From the NCBI GenBank assembly GCA_022496805.1, contig CM040085.1, forward strand, positions 49,877,811-49,941,810: a stretch of DNA of 64,000 bases, read 5' to 3'. The notes under the pieces were generated by a model. It did not search any database and was not told the DNA's origin. It saw only the letters and a program-made list of their open reading frames with translations. This document shows, piece after piece, positions 10,310-20,598 of this stretch (position 1 is the stretch's first letter; the number at the start of each line of letters is the position of its first letter). Origin of the DNA: Pohlia nutans. Taxonomy: Eukaryota > Streptophyta > Bryopsida > Bryales > Mniaceae. A program made the translations under genes and the position numbers.

Positions 10310-11284
10310 GGTTATGGGCCCACTCATGTGTTTTGCGTGAGTCAAAGATTAGATTGCTCATTGTGTGGAGGTCGTGCGTTGGAGCGCTGATTTTGGAGTA
10401 TTGGAGCGCTGATTTGGAACTTTGGAGGGCTGAATTCGAGCTTTGGTGGGCTGATTTCGACATTGGGAGGTATTACAATCTTCCTACCTTTGATCTACGT
10501 GTTGGAGGGCTGAATTCGCACTTTGGAGCTATCATTTGTTGATTTGGAGCTTTTGGAGCACTTTGGAGCACTTTTGGAGTTTATACACGTCTACAAGGGC
10601 TGAATTGGAGCTTTGGAGCTTATTGGTGCTTGTTGGAGTATATTGGAGCTTATTGGAGCTTATTGGAGCTTATTGGAGCTTATTGGAGCTTATTGGCTCA
10701 ATTTGTGCTCAATTTGTGCACTTGTGTTGTTGCAAGGCACTTTTATGCTTTGAGGCTCTTGGGGTGAGTCTACAATCTGATTTTGGTATTGCAATTCTTG
10801 CACAAGGGTTTGGAATGTGAGTTATGCCCTTGGAGTGCTCAAAATTAGAGTTTGGGTTAGTGAATGCACAACGGGGCTGATTTGATGAATTTCAATGCAA
10901 TTAGGACTTGAAGGGGCTGAATTTGCATTGATTTAGAGTCCTTCGAAGGCACAAGGGTGTCCATAGGGTGCATTACGTGTTGTGAAGCACAAGGGTGCTG
11001 ATTTGAGTGGATTTGAGCCAACGAGTGCGCAATTCTCCTAGTTAGGGTGTTGTGGTATGATCTTGTGCAAATTCACTAAGAACCATCACGATTGAGTGTT
11101 GTGAGGTTTATGTGTAGCACAAAGGTGCTGATTTAGTGTTTGGAATTAGTTTGGAGGCATTAGAAGCACGTACGTGTGCAATTTGCCTCACAAATCACAA
11201 AATTGTCAAAAAAAATCATAAAAACAATTTTTCTTAGCTTTCTAGGGGCTGAATTTTGTGAGCGTACGTCCTTCAATCAAGGAT
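10310..11284 (+). other. 5' leader of element G with PBS and iterated motif
   Basis: PBS at 10310-10323. Eleven copies of GCTGA(A/T)TT, mostly preceded by GG or GC, start near 10384, 10406, 10427, 10448, 10507, 10597, 10873, 10912, 10994, 11124 and 11244. About five TTGGAGCTTA units lie at 10640-10695. No long ORF is supported. Confidence 0.83.
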
Positions 11285-14271
11285 ATGGCTACATTTGAGG
11301 GTGAAGGTGCTAAGGTTGTAGACAAGTTCGATGGCGTCAACTTCCACTTGTGGAAATTCAAGATGGAAATGGTCATGGCCGAAAAAGAATTGTGGGAGAT
11401 AGTTGAGGGTAGTGAGGAACCGCCTTCGTCCGACGCCGAGGCTAGGGTACGAACTGCGTACACTCGGCGAGAGAAAAAGGCCTTTGCGATTTTGGCTCTT
11501 AATCTTTCTAATTCCCAGCTTTCTCATATTCGGTCGTGCAAGACTCCCGCCGAGGCATGGGCCAAGCTTTGCAATATTCATGAGGCAAAGAGCTTGGTCA
11601 ATATCTTGTTTTTGAGGCGCAAGTTTTTCACCATCAAGATGGAAGAAAACGACGACATGTTGGCGCACATCAACAAAGTCAAGGCTCTTGCGGATCAGCT
11701 CAACGGCGCAGACGTCAACATTACCGACGGTGATATCGTTATGACGCTCCTCGAGAGTTTGCCGCCGTCGTACGAGTATCTTATCGTTGCTATGGAGAGT
11801 AGGCCCATTAGCGAGCTCACTCTTGATTATGTGACATCACGGTTGTTGCATGAACTCTCGCGGCGCAAAGAGAACGAGACTCGTGGCGATAGCGCGGCGC
11901 TTATGGCGAAGCAATCCAAGAGCGGTGCGAGTGGGAGCTCTACAGACAAGGTATGCTACTATTGCGGTAAGAAGGGCCACTTGGCAAAATTTTGCTACAA
12001 ACGCAAGAGAGAGGAAAGTGCCAACAATACAAAGGTCAACGATGCAGGTGATGAGTACGCATTTATGACTAGCGTCTCTTCTTGGTGTGATGACGGGGAC
12101 GAGTATGCAATGATGGCAAGTGACGTGTCATGCAATGGTAGTGTGATCGATTGGATTGTTGATTCGGGAGCCTCGAGTCACATGGCGCCCATTAGGACTT
12201 GTTTCCAATCATATCACGTCATATCTCCAAAGAATGTCATTTTGGGTGATGATACGGTTCTTCAAGCCGTGGGTAAAGGATCCATCGTCGTAGACACCGA
12301 GGTGAAGGGTCGTGTGAAGACAATTACCATCCATGATGTCCTCCACGTTCCCAAGTTGAAGGCAAATCTTTTATCGGTGCGACATTTGGTGATGAAGCAT
12401 TTGCGAGTGGAATTTAGCGACCAAGGGTGTTTTGTGTTGTCCCCAAGTCGTGAGGAGGTGGCCATTATACACGAAGTCAACGGCTTGTACCAAATCAAGT
12501 TTTCCAAGATGCACGCGGCGGAATCCGCAACGTTGGTGCAATCGAGTTCAAACGAAGACAAGTTGGCGTTGTGGCATCGTCGTCTCGGGCATTTGAATGT
12601 CAAGAGTGTGAAAGCACTGCGTGGAATGGTAAGTGGCATGGATCTTGCACAATCACACGTCGCGCCTAGTTCATTCACATGTGAGGGTTGTATTGAAGGC
12701 AAGCAACAACGCTCACCGTTTCCAGTTGATGGGGCAACTCGTGCAACCAAGGTTCTTGAGATTGTGCATTCCGACGTGTGTGGTCCAATGAAGACCACGT
12801 CTATGGGGGGTTGCAAGTATTTTGTGACGTTCATTGATGATTTTTCGAGGAAGATATGGTTGTATCCGATCAAAGCAAAGAGCGAGTGTTTTGAGAAGTT
12901 CAAAGAGTTCAAGGCGTTGGTTGAGAAGCAATCCGAGCACAAGATCAAGGTGTTTCGATCGGATAATGGCGGCGAGTTCATGTCCAACCAATTTGGAGAG
13001 TTATTGAAGAAAGAAGGCATTGCTAGACAAACGACAACGCCATATACACCACAACAAAACGGAGTTGCAGAGCGTGCAAATCGAACAATTGTGGAAATGG
13101 CAAGGAGTATGTTGCATGCACAAAATTTGGGTTTGGACCTTTGGGCGGAAGCGGTGGTGACTGCGGTGTACACACGCAACCGATGCCCGACGAGTGCGGT
13201 TCAAAACATGACACCAGAGCAAGCGTGGAGTGGGAGGCCACCCCGCGTGGAGCACATGCGCACATTTGGATGCATCGCATTTGCAAAGGTACCCGATTCC
13301 CAAAGAACCAAACTTGAGGCCAAGGCAACAAAATGTGTGTTTCTTGGATATTGTGAAGGTACCAAGGCGTACAGGCTCATGTCGCTCGAGACCAAGAAGA
13401 TCATTCGAGCTCGTGATGTGACATTTTGCGAGAATTCCAAGGTTGAAGACAATTTGGACGATGGTCCAAGTGGGAGAAGTGGCGATAAACCGGCCATTGT
13501 GGACCAATCTTCCAAATCTCCCGTTATTGATATTGTTGATGAAGACGAAGATTACGAAGATGGAGGTCATGAGGAACATATTGAGGAGCGACCTTTGAAG
13601 ACGAAGAATGGCGAGAAAAAGGCACAAGCAACGGCGGTTGAAGACAATGCATCCTCGAGCGATCGTCGTTATCCAGAGAGAAATCGTAGACCACTTGGCG
13701 AGTGGTGGAAGAATCATATTCTCCCTCAAGGTGAGGAGGAGCATGCAAACGTTGCACTTTTAGATGCTCCATTGACGATTCGTGAAGCGTTGAGTTGTGA
13801 TGATGCAAACAAGTGGGAGCATGCCATGCAAGAGGAGTACAAATCGTTGATGGGCAATGGCACTTGGGAATTGACTCCCCTCCCCAAGAATCGCAACGCT
13901 ATCGGTTGTAAGTGGGTATTTCGTGCAAAGAGAGATGCAACGGGTGATGTGGTTCGTTATAAGGCAAGGTTGGTGGCAAAGGGCTTTTCACAAATCGAAG
14001 GTGTTGATTTTCATGAGACCTTTGCACCGGTGGCGAAATTCACCACTATTCGATGCATTTTGGCCATCGGGGCTGCCATGGATTTGGAAATGCATCAAAT
14101 GGATGTGAAGACGGCGTTCTTGAACGGCGAGTTGGACGAGGACATCTACATGGTACAACCCGAAGGATTTGTGCAACGAGATAATGAGAACCTTGTTTGC
14201 AAGTTGAACAAGTCATTGTATGGGTTGAAGCAATCTCCACGCGCATGGTATCAAAAGATTGACACGTTTCT
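11285..14271 (+). pseudogene. Truncated Gag-Pol of element G
   Basis: Open from the ATG at 11285 through Gag, knuckle, protease and integrase into reverse transcriptase, ending after KIDTFL. It reads a few codons into the opposing LTR and stops. The YVDD catalytic segment and RNase H are missing. The private residue Asp for Gly in QRDNENL and acidic-linker changes distinguish it from other copies. It cannot make functional reverse transcriptase. Confidence 0.88.
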
Positions 14272-14589
14272 TATTGAAGGTTAGATTAGAATGCCAAAGC
14301 CTCACACAAACACTTGGAATGCATAGGAAAGAGATGATCTTTACTCATGGGCTGCCCCTCTTAAGTAGTACACCCAAGGGAGTCCCCTTGGCAAACCATA
14401 TGGGACATCAGCCCATACTCCACTCCTAGTACACAAGGATCAGCCCATATCACTTGGGAGACCCAATTCTCATTATCTCTAACTAGTACCACTTCTCTAG
14501 TTGCTAGTCTAGCTCATTCGCATCATCTACTCTAGCTAATGCGCATGGCTATGAGCAACTTCAGCCCACGCAATCATCCTACTTCAACA
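14272..14589 (-). repeat. Left LTR of F (probable recombinant)
   Basis: 318 bp. It carries E-type variants (ATTATCTCTAAC, TTGCTAGTCTAG) and ACACAAGG, and differs from the right LTR of F at five or more sites. The left flank is truncated G pol (plus strand) and the right flank is F pol (minus strand). It is the junction of the inverted duplication. Confidence 0.88.
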
Positions 14590-17500
14590 CTCCCACTTTG
14601 CGAATAGCCAAAGCCTTGGAGCCCAAATGCTATCACTAGTCTTTGATGTCGATCTCTCGCAAGAGCCTTTGTGAGCACGTCCGCCACCATGTGCTCCGTT
14701 GGACAATACTTCAACTCTATCACCTTCATCTCTAACTTCTCTCGAATGAAGTGATATTGCACATCAATGTGCTTTGTACGTGAGTGATGCGTTGGATTCT
14801 TCGCCAATGACATACTCCCTTGGTTGTCACACATGATTGTTGTAGCCTCCTCTTGAGTGCATCTCACATCCGCCATTAGTTGCCTCAACCAAATGGCCTC
14901 CTTCGTACCGTGGCTCGTCGCCATGTACTCCGCCTCAACCGTTGACGTGGCCGTGGTTTGTTGGCGCTTGCTATTCCATGAAACGGCCCCCGATCCAACT
15001 TTGAACATGTACCCCGTGGTGGATCTACGATCATTGGTATCACCCGCATAATCCGCATCACAATACCCACTCAACACAATGTTGTCACCTCCAAGACACA
15101 ACCTCACATCACTTGTGCCTTTCAAGTACCGCATGATCCTCTTGACCGCAACCCAATGACTTGAACCCGGTCTTGCCATGTGTTGACTCACAACGCTGAT
15201 TGGATACGCAAGGTCCGGCCTTGTTGCAATCATAGCATACATCAATGACCCTACAGCTTGCTTGTATGGCACATCCACCATAGATTGAGCCTCTAATGCA
15301 TACTCCTCATCGGTGAGTTTCACGAGTTTGGAATTCACATCCAATGGAGTGCCAACCGGTTTGCAATCCTCCATGCCAAAGCGTTTGAGAACATCCATAA
15401 CATACTTGCTTTGATTCATTGTTATGGTGCGTGTTGCTCTATCTCGCACAAACTCAACTCCTAAACAAAAGTGCAACTCACCCAGATCACTCATCTCGTA
15501 CTCGTTCTCAAGCATTGCCTTCAATGCCTTCAAAGAGCTCATGCAACTTGCAAGGATGATCAAATCATCCACATATATGATCACGATGACCACATGTTGC
15601 CCCTTTTGCATGAAATACAAGCTGTGATCAGCGATGCTCCTTGTGAACCCGATATGAACAAGAAACGTGTCAATCTTTTGATACCATGCGCGTGGAGATT
15701 GCTTCAACCCATACAATGACTTGTTCAACTTGCAAACAAGGTTCTCATTACCTCGTTGCACAAATCCTTCGGGTTGTACCATGTAGATGTCCTCGTCCAA
15801 CTCGCCGTTCAAGAACGCCGTCTTCACATCCATTTGATGCATTTCCAAATCCATGGCAGCCCCGATGGCCAAAATGCATCGAATAGTGGTGAATTTCGCC
15901 ACCGGTGCAAAGGTCTCATGAAAATCAACACCTTCGATTTGTGAAAAGCCCTTTGCCACCAATCTTGCCTTATAACGAACCACATCACCCGTTGCATCTC
16001 TCTTTGCACGAAATACCCACTTACAACCGATAGCGTTGCGATTCTTGGGGAGGGGAGTCAATTCCCAAGTGCCATTGTCCATCAACGATTTGTACTCCTC
16101 TTGCATGGCTTGCTCCCACTTGTTTGCATCATCACAACTCAACGCTTCACGAATCGTCAATGGAGCATCTAAAAGTGCAACGTTTGCATGCTCCTCCTCA
16201 CCTTGAGGGAGAATATGATTCTTCCACCACTCGCCAAGTGGTCTACGATTTCTCTCTGGATAACGACGATCGCTCGAGGATGCATTGTCTTCAACCGCCG
16301 TTGCTTGTGCCTTTTTCTCGCCATTCTTCGTCTTCAAAGGTCGCTCCTCAATATGTTCCTCATCACCACCATCTTCGTCATCTTCGTCTTCATCAACAAT
16401 ATCAATAACGGGAGATTTGGAAGATTGGTCCACAATGGCCGGTTTATCGCCACTTCTCCCACTTGGACCATCGTCCAAATTGTCTTCAACCTTGGAATTC
16501 TCGCAAAATGTCACATCACGAGCTCGAATGATCTTCTTGGTCTCGAGGGACATGAGCCTGTACGCCTTGGTACCTTCACAATATCCAAGAAACACACATT
16601 TTGTTGCCTTGGCCTCAAGTTTGGTTCTTTGAGAATCGGGTACCTTTGCAAATGCGATGCATCCAAATGTGCGCATGTGCTCCACGCGGGGTGGCCTCCC
16701 ACTCCACGCTTGCTCTGGTGTCATGTTTTGAACCGCACTCGTCGGGCATCGGTTGCGTGTGTACACCGCAGTCACCACCGCTTCCGCCCAAAGGTCCAAA
16801 CCCAAATTTTGTGCATGCAACATACTCCTTGCCATTTCCACAATTGTTCGATTTGCACGCTCTGCAACTCCGTTTTGTTGTGGTGTATATGGCGTTGTGG
16901 TTTGTCTAGCAATGCCTTCTTTCTTCAATAACTCTCCAAATTGGTTGGACATGAACTCGCCGCCATTATCCGATCGAAACACCTTGATCTTGTGCTCGGA
17001 TTGCTTCTCAACCAACGCCTTGAACTCTTTGAACTTCTCAAAACACTCGCTCTTTGCTTTGATCGGATACAACCATATCTTCCTCGAAAAATCATCAATG
17101 AACGTCACAAAATACTTGCAACCCCCCATAGACGTGGTCTTCATTGGACCACACACGTCGGAATGCACAATCTCAAGAACCTTGGTTGCACGAGTTGCCC
17201 CATCAACTGGAAACGGTGAGCGTTGTTGCTTGCCTTCAATACAACCCTCACATGTGAATGAACTAGGTGCGACGTGTGATTGTGCAAGATCCATGCCACT
17301 TACCATTCCACGCAGTGCTTTCACACTCTTGACATTCAAATGCCCGAGACGACGATGCCACAACGCCAACTTGTCTTCGTTTGAACTCGATTGCACCAAC
17401 GTTGCGGATTCCGCCGCGTGCATCTTGGAAAACTTGATTTGGTACAAGCCGTTGACTTCGTGTATAATGGCCACCTCCTCACGACTTGGAGACAACACAA

Positions 17501-18647
17501 AACACCCTTGGTCGCTAAATTCCACTCGCAAATGCTTCATCACCAAATGTCGCACCGATAAAAGATTTGCCTTCAACTTGGGAACGTGGAGGACATCATG
17601 GATGGTAATTGTCTTCACACGACCCTTCACCTCGGTGTCTACGACGATGGATCCTTTACCCACGGCTTGAAGAACCGTATCATCACCCAAAATGACATTC
17701 TTTGGAGATATGACGTGATATGATTGGAAACAAGTCCTAATGGGCGCCATGTGACTCGAGGCTCCCGAATCAACAATCCAATCGATCACACTACCATTGC
17801 ATGACACGTCACTTGCCATCATTGCATACTCGTCCCCGTCATCACTACAAGAAGAGACGCTAGTCATAAATGCGTACTCATCACCTGCATCGTTGACCTT
17901 TGTATTGTTGGCACTTTCCTCTCTCTTGCGTTTGTAGCAAAATTTTGCCAAGTGGCCCTTCTTACCGCAATAGTAGCATACCTTGTCTGTAGAGCTCCCA
18001 CTGGCACCGCTCTTGGATTGCTTCGCCATAAGCGCCGCGCTATCGCCACGAGTCTCGTTCTCTTTGCGCCGCGAGAGTTCATGCAACAACCGTGATGTCA
18101 CATAATCAAGAGTGAGCTCGCTAATGGGCCTACTCTCCATAGCAACGATAAGATACTCGTACGACGGCGGCAAACTCTCGAGGAGCGTCATAACGATATC
18201 ACCGTCGGTAATGTTGACGTCTGCGCCGTTGAGCTGATCCGCAAGAGCCTTGACTTTGTTGATGTGCGCCAACATGTCGTCGTTTTCTTCCATCTTGATG
18301 GTGAAAAACTTGCGCCTCAAAAACAAGATATTGACCAAGCTCTTTGCCTCATGAATATTGCAAAGCTTGGCCCATGCCTCGGCGGGAGTCTTGCACGACC
18401 GAATATGAGAAAGCTGGGAATCAGAAAGATTAAGAGCCAAAATGGCAAAGGCCTTTTTCTCTCGCCGAGTGTACGCAGTTCGTACCCTAGCCTCGGCGTC
18501 GGACGAAGGCGGTTCCTCACTACCCTCAACTATCTCCCACAATTCTTTTTCGCCCATGACCATTTCCATCTTGAATTTCCACAAGTGGAAGTTGACGCCA
18601 TCGAACTTGTCTACAACCTTAGCACCTTCACCCTCAAATGTAGCCAT
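14574..18647 (-). CDS. Copia Gag-Pol polyprotein of element F (1357 aa)
   Basis: Intact frame, start ATG 18645-18647, stop TGA inside the 3' LTR. It has all the copia domains listed under E, with YVDD intact. The diagnostic change Gly for Ala at residue 32 (MVMGEKEL) also occurs in fragment F' and nowhere else in the window. Although the ORF is open, the E insertion in the leader would disrupt transcription from the 5' LTR into the coding region. Confidence 0.92.
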   Translation of the reverse strand: MATFEGEGAKVVDKFDGVNFHLWKFKMEMVMGEKELWEIVEGSEEPPSSDAEARVRTAYTRREKKAFAILALNLSDSQLSHIRSCKTPAEAWAKLCNIHEAKSLVNILFLRRKFFTIKMEENDDMLAHINKVKALADQLNGADVNITDGDIVMTLLESLPPSYEYLIVAMESRPISELTLDYVTSRLLHELSRRKENETRGDSAALMAKQSKSGASGSSTDKVCYYCGKKGHLAKFCYKRKREESANNTKVNDAGDEYAFMTSVSSCSDDGDEYAMMASDVSCNGSVIDWIVDSGASSHMAPIRTCFQSYHVISPKNVILGDDTVLQAVGKGSIVVDTEVKGRVKTITIHDVLHVPKLKANLLSVRHLVMKHLRVEFSDQGCFVLSPSREEVAIIHEVNGLYQIKFSKMHAAESATLVQSSSNEDKLALWHRRLGHLNVKSVKALRGMVSGMDLAQSHVAPSSFTCEGCIEGKQQRSPFPVDGATRATKVLEIVHSDVCGPMKTTSMGGCKYFVTFIDDFSRKIWLYPIKAKSECFEKFKEFKALVEKQSEHKIKVFRSDNGGEFMSNQFGELLKKEGIARQTTTPYTPQQNGVAERANRTIVEMARSMLHAQNLGLDLWAEAVVTAVYTRNRCPTSAVQNMTPEQAWSGRPPRVEHMRTFGCIAFAKVPDSQRTKLEAKATKCVFLGYCEGTKAYRLMSLETKKIIRARDVTFCENSKVEDNLDDGPSGRSGDKPAIVDQSSKSPVIDIVDEDEDDEDGGDEEHIEERPLKTKNGEKKAQATAVEDNASSSDRRYPERNRRPLGEWWKNHILPQGEEEHANVALLDAPLTIREALSCDDANKWEQAMQEEYKSLMDNGTWELTPLPKNRNAIGCKWVFRAKRDATGDVVRYKARLVAKGFSQIEGVDFHETFAPVAKFTTIRCILAIGAAMDLEMHQMDVKTAFLNGELDEDIYMVQPEGFVQRGNENLVCKLNKSLYGLKQSPRAWYQKIDTFLVHIGFTRSIADHSLYFMQKGQHVVIVIIYVDDLIILASCMSSLKALKAMLENEYEMSDLGELHFCLGVEFVRDRATRTITMNQSKYVMDVLKRFGMEDCKPVGTPLDVNSKLVKLTDEEYALEAQSMVDVPYKQAVGSLMYAMIATRPDLAYPISVVSQHMARPGSSHWVAVKRIMRYLKGTSDVRLCLGGDNIVLSGYCDADYAGDTNDRRSTTGYMFKVGSGAVSWNSKRQQTTATSTVEAEYMATSHGTKEAIWLRQLMADVRCTQEEATTIMCDNQGSMSLAKNPTHHSRTKHIDVQYHFIREKLEMKVIELKYCPTEHMVADVLTKALARDRHQRLVIAFGLQGFGYSQSGSVEVG

Positions 18648-19288
18648 ATCCTTGATTGAAGGACGTACGCTCACAAAATTCAGCCCCTAGAAAGCTAAGA
18701 AAAATTGTTTTTATGATTTTTTGACAATTTTGTGATTTGTGAAGCAAATTGCACACGTACGTGCTTCTAATGCCTCCGAACTAATTCCAAACACTAAATC
18801 AGCACCTTTGTGCTACACATCAACCTCACAACACTCAATCGTGATGGTTCTTAGTGAATTTGCACAAGATCATACCACAACACCCTAACTAGGAGAATTG
18901 CGCACTCGTTGGCTCAAATCCACTCAAATCAGCACCCTTGTGCTTCACAACATGTAATGCACCCTATGGACACCCTTGTGCCTTCCAAGGACTCTAAATC
19001 AATGCAAATTCAGCCCCTTCAAGTCCTAATTGCATTGAAATTCATCAAATCAGCCCCGTTGTGCATTCACTAACCCAAACTCAAATTTTGAGCACTCCAA
19101 GGGCATAACTCACATTCCAAACCCTTGTGCAAGAATTGCAATACCAAAATCAGATTGTAGACTCAACCCAAGAGCCTCAAAGCATAAAAGTGCCTTGCAA
19201 CAACACAAGTGCACAAATTGAGCACAAATTGAGCCAATAAGCTCCAATAAGCTCCAATAAGCTCCAATCAGGTCCAACATACTCCAAC
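18648..19288 (-). other. Leader of F, ATG-proximal part
   Basis: Leader between the start codon and the E insertion. It ends at ...ACTCCAAC, whose last five bases CCAAC (19284-19288) are the left target duplication of E. It contains GCTGA(A/T)TT motifs on the minus strand. Confidence 0.85.
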
Positions 19289-19606
19289 TGTTGAAGTAGG
19301 ATGATTGCGTGGGCTGAAGTTGCTCATAGCCATGCGCATTAGCTAGAGTAGATGATGCGAATGAGCTAGACTAGCAACTAGAGAAGTGGTACTAGTTAGA
19401 GATAATGAGAATTGGGTCTCCCAAGTGATATGGGCTGATCCTAGTGTACTAGGAGTGGAGTATGGGCTGATGTCCCATATGGTTTGCCAAGGGGACTCCC
19501 TTGGGTGTGCTACTTAAGAGGGGCAGCCCATGAGTAAAGATTATCTCTTTCCTATGCATTCCAAGTGTTTGTGTGAGGCTTTGGCATTCTAATCTAACCT
19601 TCAATA
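19289..19606 (+). repeat. 5' LTR of element E
   Basis: 318 bp, type AGACTAGCAAC/AGAGATAATG, apparently identical to 24657-24974. Confidence 0.95.
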
Positions 19607-20598
19607 GGTTATGGGCCCACTCATGTGTTTTGCGTGAGTCAAAGATTAGATTGCTCATTGTGTGGAGGTCGTGCGTTGGAGCGCTGATTTTGGAGTATTG
19701 GAGCGCTCATTTGGAACTTTGGAGGGCTGAATTCGAGCTTTGGTGGGCTGATTTCGACATTGGGAGGTATTACAATCTTCCTACCTTTGATCTACGTGTT
19801 GGAGGGCTGAATTCGCACTTTGGAGCTATCATTTGTTGATTTGGAGCTTTTGGAGCACTTTGGAGCACTTTTGGAGTTTATACACGTCTACAAGGGCTGA
19901 ATTGAAGCTTTAGAGCTTATTGGTGCTTGTTGGAGTATATTGGAGCTGATTGGAGCTTATTGGAGCTTATTGGAGCTTATTGGAGCTTATTGTAGCTTAT
20001 TGGAGCTTATTGGCTCAATTTGTGCTCAATTTGTGCACTTGTGTTGTTGCAAGGCACTTTTATGCTTTGAGGCTCTTGGGGTGAGTCTACAATCTGATTT
20101 TGGTATTGCAATTCTTGCACAAGGGTTTGGAATGTGAGTTATGCCCTTGGAGTGCTCAAAATTAGAGTTTGGGTTAGTGAATGCACAACGGGGCTGATTT
20201 GATGAATTTCAATGCAATTAGGACTTGAAGGGGCTGAATTTGCATTGATTTAGAGTCCTTCGAAGGCACAAGGGTGTCCATAGGGTGCATTACGTGTTGT
20301 GAAGCACAAGGGTGCTGATTTGAGTGGATTTGAGCCAACGAGTGCGCAATTCTCCTAGTTAGGGTGTTGTGGTATGATCTTGTGCAAATTCACTAAGAAC
20401 CATCACGATTGAGTGTTGTGAGGTTGATGTGTAGCACAAAGGTGCTGATTTAGTGTTTGGAATTAGTTTGGAGGCATTAGAAGCACATACGTGTGCAATT
20501 TGCTTCACAAATCACAAAATTGTCAAAAATCATAAAAACAATTTTTCTTAGCTTTCTAGGGGCTGAATTTTGTGAGCGTACGTCCTTCAATCAAGGAT
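19607..20598 (+). other. 5' leader of element E with PBS
   Basis: PBS 19607-19620. It has the longest TTGGAGCTTA minisatellite in the window, about seven units at 19937-20015 with two single-base variants. GCTGA(A/T)TT motifs are spread throughout. Non-coding. Confidence 0.83.

Larger units (their letters stand above)
9992..14271 (+). mobile_element. Copia retrotransposon G, 3'-truncated
   Basis: FamI element with 5' LTR, PBS (10310-10323), leader and an open polyprotein up to reverse transcriptase residue about 995. There it meets a minus-oriented LTR at 14272. It has no 3' LTR and no second copy of its left flank GAACC, so its 3' end was lost by rearrangement rather than by a simple insertion. 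Confidence 0.85.

Noticed and set aside
9992..14589. G and the adjoining opposite LTR as one complete element
   Set aside because: The LTR at 14272-14589 is in the opposite orientation and belongs to F's pol. G has no 3' end or matching duplication.
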